From positions 1-44,312 of the forward strand of contig FZLS01000019.1 in NCBI GenBank assembly GCA_900197625.1: DNA of 44,312 nucleotides, written 5' to 3'. This document shows, in pieces, positions 42,610 through 44,312 of the stretch. Within the stretch, counting starts at the first letter, position 1, and every line of letters begins with the position of its first letter. The notes under the pieces were generated by a model. That model made no database searches. It worked only from the letters and a program-made list of their open reading frames with translations, and was not told the origin of the DNA. The DNA is from Rhodobacteraceae bacterium Water-Bin34 (lineage in GTDB: Bacteria > Pseudomonadota > Alphaproteobacteria > Rhodobacterales > Rhodobacteraceae). The translations under genes and the position numbers were made by a program.

Positions 42610-43700
42610 TTTAGAACAGAAACATTCAATGTTTCACGTACTTCTAAAAATTCAGCCCGTTTACCATAATAATCAAATAGCTCTTTACCGGTACCCGTCA
42701 TCCAAGCTTGCGCTCCAAGTGACAATATTTCTTCATACAATGCATTTTGTCGTTCTATATCAAGATGCGCCGAGACTTCATCTAATAACAAGATTGGTGC
42801 AGAACCAAAATCCTGCGATAAAGCGCGTCCATTTGCTAATATTAAGCTCACTAAAAGTGCCTTTTGCTCACCCGTTGAACATAACTTTGCAGGTGTTTCT
42901 TTCGCAGAATAAATGGCAGTTAAATCGTCTCTATGGGGTCCAATTAAAGTTCTACCCGCAAATAAATCTGCCCTTCTATTATCTGCAAAAGCACCTTTTA
43001 AGTCATCAATAATAATTGATTCATTATTAGCACCAACCAAACCTAATTGTGCTGTGGGAAAGCTCGTTTGAGCATTTGTTTGTGCCTGCATAATTCTATC
43101 AATTGTGTACAATCGATTTTTTTCTATTTTTCCCCCAGACTCGGCCATTTGACTTTCTACAGCTGAATACCAAGCAGGATCATCAATGCCTTCTTTAAGC
43201 ATCTTGTTGCGTTCACGCATAGCTCTTTCATAATCTAATGTATATTGCGCATGAGAGGGTTCAAAACTCATTGCTAGGCGGTCAAGAAAGCGTCTTCGAC
43301 CTTCAGCTCCATCAACCCAAAGGCGATCCATCACTGGGACAAGCCAAACAATTCTAGCAATACGACCTAACGCCGTTTGAGTAGCTGCTTTACCATCAAT
43401 TCTTACACTTCTTGATCCATCACCAGTATAATTTGTTTCAATTTCATGAATCTGGCCTAAAGATTGTAAGGTTGCAGAAATTTTCCACCCAATTCCTTCA
43501 GGTTTACGCTCCATCTCATCCACACGCGAGCGACGTAGTCCTCTTCCAGGCGACAATAAAGATAGAGCTTCTAATATGTTAGTTTTGCCTGCCCCGTTGG
43601 AGCCAAACAATGCTACAGGACACCCAGATGTTGAAATTTCTACATTCTTATAAGAACGAAAATGAGAGATTTTTAAATTTGTTACAGCAATGCGAGACAC
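42606..43700 (-). CDS. recF: DNA replication and repair protein RecF
   Basis: A 364-residue SMC-like ATPase that helps RecO and RecR load RecA at single-stranded gaps. Walker A is FGSNGAGKT (32-40), the signature and Walker B regions are STGEQKALLVSLILA and ILLLDEVSAHLD in the last third. The length is normal. It begins 3 nt after the dnaN stop and ends overlapping the lysE-type start, so dnaN-recF-lysE is very likely one transcript. Confidence 0.96.
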   Translation of the reverse strand: MSRIAVTNLKISHFRSYKNVEISTSGCPVALFGSNGAGKTNILEALSLLSPGRGLRRSRVDEMERKPEGIGWKISATLQSLGQIHEIETNYTGDGSRSVRIDGKAATQTALGRIARIVWLVPVMDRLWVDGAEGRRRFLDRLAMSFEPSHAQYTLDYERAMRERNKMLKEGIDDPAWYSAVESQMAESGGKIEKNRLYTIDRIMQAQTNAQTSFPTAQLGLVGANNESIIIDDLKGAFADNRRADLFAGRTLIGPHRDDLTAIYSAKETPAKLCSTGEQKALLVSLILANGRALSQDFGSAPILLLDEVSAHLDIERQNALYEEILSLGAQAWMTGTGKELFDYYGKRAEFLEVRETLNVSVLK

Positions 43701-43703
43701 ATG

Positions 43704-44312
43704 CTAAACCCGCATAGGCATAACAACATATACTGCGCTTTCATCATTCCCTTCACGCATCAAAGTTGGGTCACCCGAAGAGTTGAACATAAACACTGCA
43801 TTTTCTCGATCTACTTGTCCTGCAATTTCTAACAAATATTTTGCGTTAAACCCTATTTCTAAGCGTTCATCAGCATATGCCACAACCAATTCTTCTTCTG
43901 CTGCACCACTATCAGGCGCGTTCACAGAGAGAACCAATCTATCATCCTCCAAGGTAAGCTTTACAGCCCTTGATCGTTCTGATGAAACTGTTGAAACTCG
44001 GTCAACAGCTTGTGCAAATTCAGCTGCATCAACTTCTAATCGACGCGTATTCCCTTGAGGAATTACACGAGTATAATCTGGAAATGATCCATCGATTACT
44101 TTTGAAGTTAGGATTATTTCTGGCGTTGCAAATCTAATTTTTGTTTCTGAAACAGAAACAGCGATTTTCATTTCATCATCATCTAAAAGTTTACGTAGCT
44201 CACCAACGGTTTTTCTTGGAACAATCACACCTGGAAGCGTTTCTGCACCCTCTGGAAGTTGTGTATCAATACGCGCTAAGCGGTGGCCATCCGTTGCAAC
44301 GCATCGCAAAAC
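43704..44312 (-). CDS. dnaN: DNA polymerase III sliding clamp beta subunit (partial, C-terminal part)
   Basis: The last 200 or so residues of the beta clamp are present; the 5' part lies beyond the right edge of the window, so the internal ATG near 44309 is not the true start. Family text is clear: RCVATDGHRLA, the SFPDYTRVIP segment of the second/third domain junction and the terminal PTLMREG...YVVMPMRV. The clamp encircles DNA and tethers the polymerase. The recF gene follows at once. dnaA is expected further to the right. Confidence 0.97.
   Translation of the reverse strand, partial: VLRCVATDGHRLARIDTQLPEGAETLPGVIVPRKTVGELRKLLDDDEMKIAVSVSETKIRFATPEIILTSKVIDGSFPDYTRVIPQGNTRRLEVDAAEFAQAVDRVSTVSSERSRAVKLTLEDDRLVLSVNAPDSGAAEEELVVAYADERLEIGFNAKYLLEIAGQVDRENAVFMFNSSGDPTLMREGNDESAVYVVMPMRV

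Overview
The window reads as chromosomal DNA of an AT-rich (clearly well below 50% GC) marine-type alphaproteobacterium, most likely a low-GC member of Rhodobacterales (Roseobacter-like). The grounds are the 16S text (for example the ACCAACCCTTGACATA and ACCACGGTAGGTTCAG stretches), the rRNA order 16S-tRNAIle-tRNAAla-23S-5S-tRNAfMet, the paired leader/spacer sequences of the rRNA operon, and gene families such as RidA-GDPD-GNAT-PCD and paired FAD/GcvT-type demethylases. The order-level placement is inference from recalled signatures, not from a search. I see no prophage, insertion sequence, integron or CRISPR array.

Layout. 1-7266 is a complete rRNA operon on the minus strand (16S, tRNA-Ile GAT, tRNA-Ala TGC, 23S, 5S, intrinsic terminator). 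A DUF1989 gene then sits between the 5S terminator and the initiator tRNA. The leader and spacers hold long-range processing stems, several tetraloop hairpins and a boxA. 7267-15762 is housekeeping: an MFS carrier, ZapE ATPase, MltB-type lytic transglycosylase, RNase R, a TIGR04282 glycosyltransferase, DapE and RluA.

15829-24033 is the metabolic centre of the window. All genes lie on the minus strand: a tandem pair of Lin0512-family proteins of unknown function, an XRE-cupin regulator with a good inverted-repeat operator candidate, a DMGDH/SarDH-type flavoprotein, a homocysteine S-methyltransferase, a GlxA/GbdR-type AraC regulator and a second DMGDH/SarDH-type flavoprotein. One methyltransferase plus two oxidative demethylases that hand one-carbon units to folate would be enough to take glycine betaine through dimethylglycine and sarcosine to glycine. 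This pathway is inferred from gene content; the substrates are not proven.

24052-32105 carries YaaA, RecQ, RsmD coupled to a ferredoxin-reductase-type flavoprotein, a Prx5-type peroxiredoxin, and a tightly packed PCD/GNAT/GDPD/RidA operon. 32336-39476 carries MlaA-MlaC, a class A penicillin-binding protein, GlnK-AmtB with a strong terminator, a class II aldolase-family protein and a DMT exporter. 39490-44312 is the near-origin replication block gyrB, lysE-type exporter, recF and the 3' part of dnaN, all on the minus strand. dnaA would be expected beyond the right edge.

The parts that look least described are the asymmetric Lin0512 pair next to the methylamine-type demethylation cluster, the DUF1989 gene placed between the rRNA terminator and tRNA-fMet, the unusual 1:72 and 29:41 pairs of that tRNA, and a possible 40-residue ORF in the rRNA leader.
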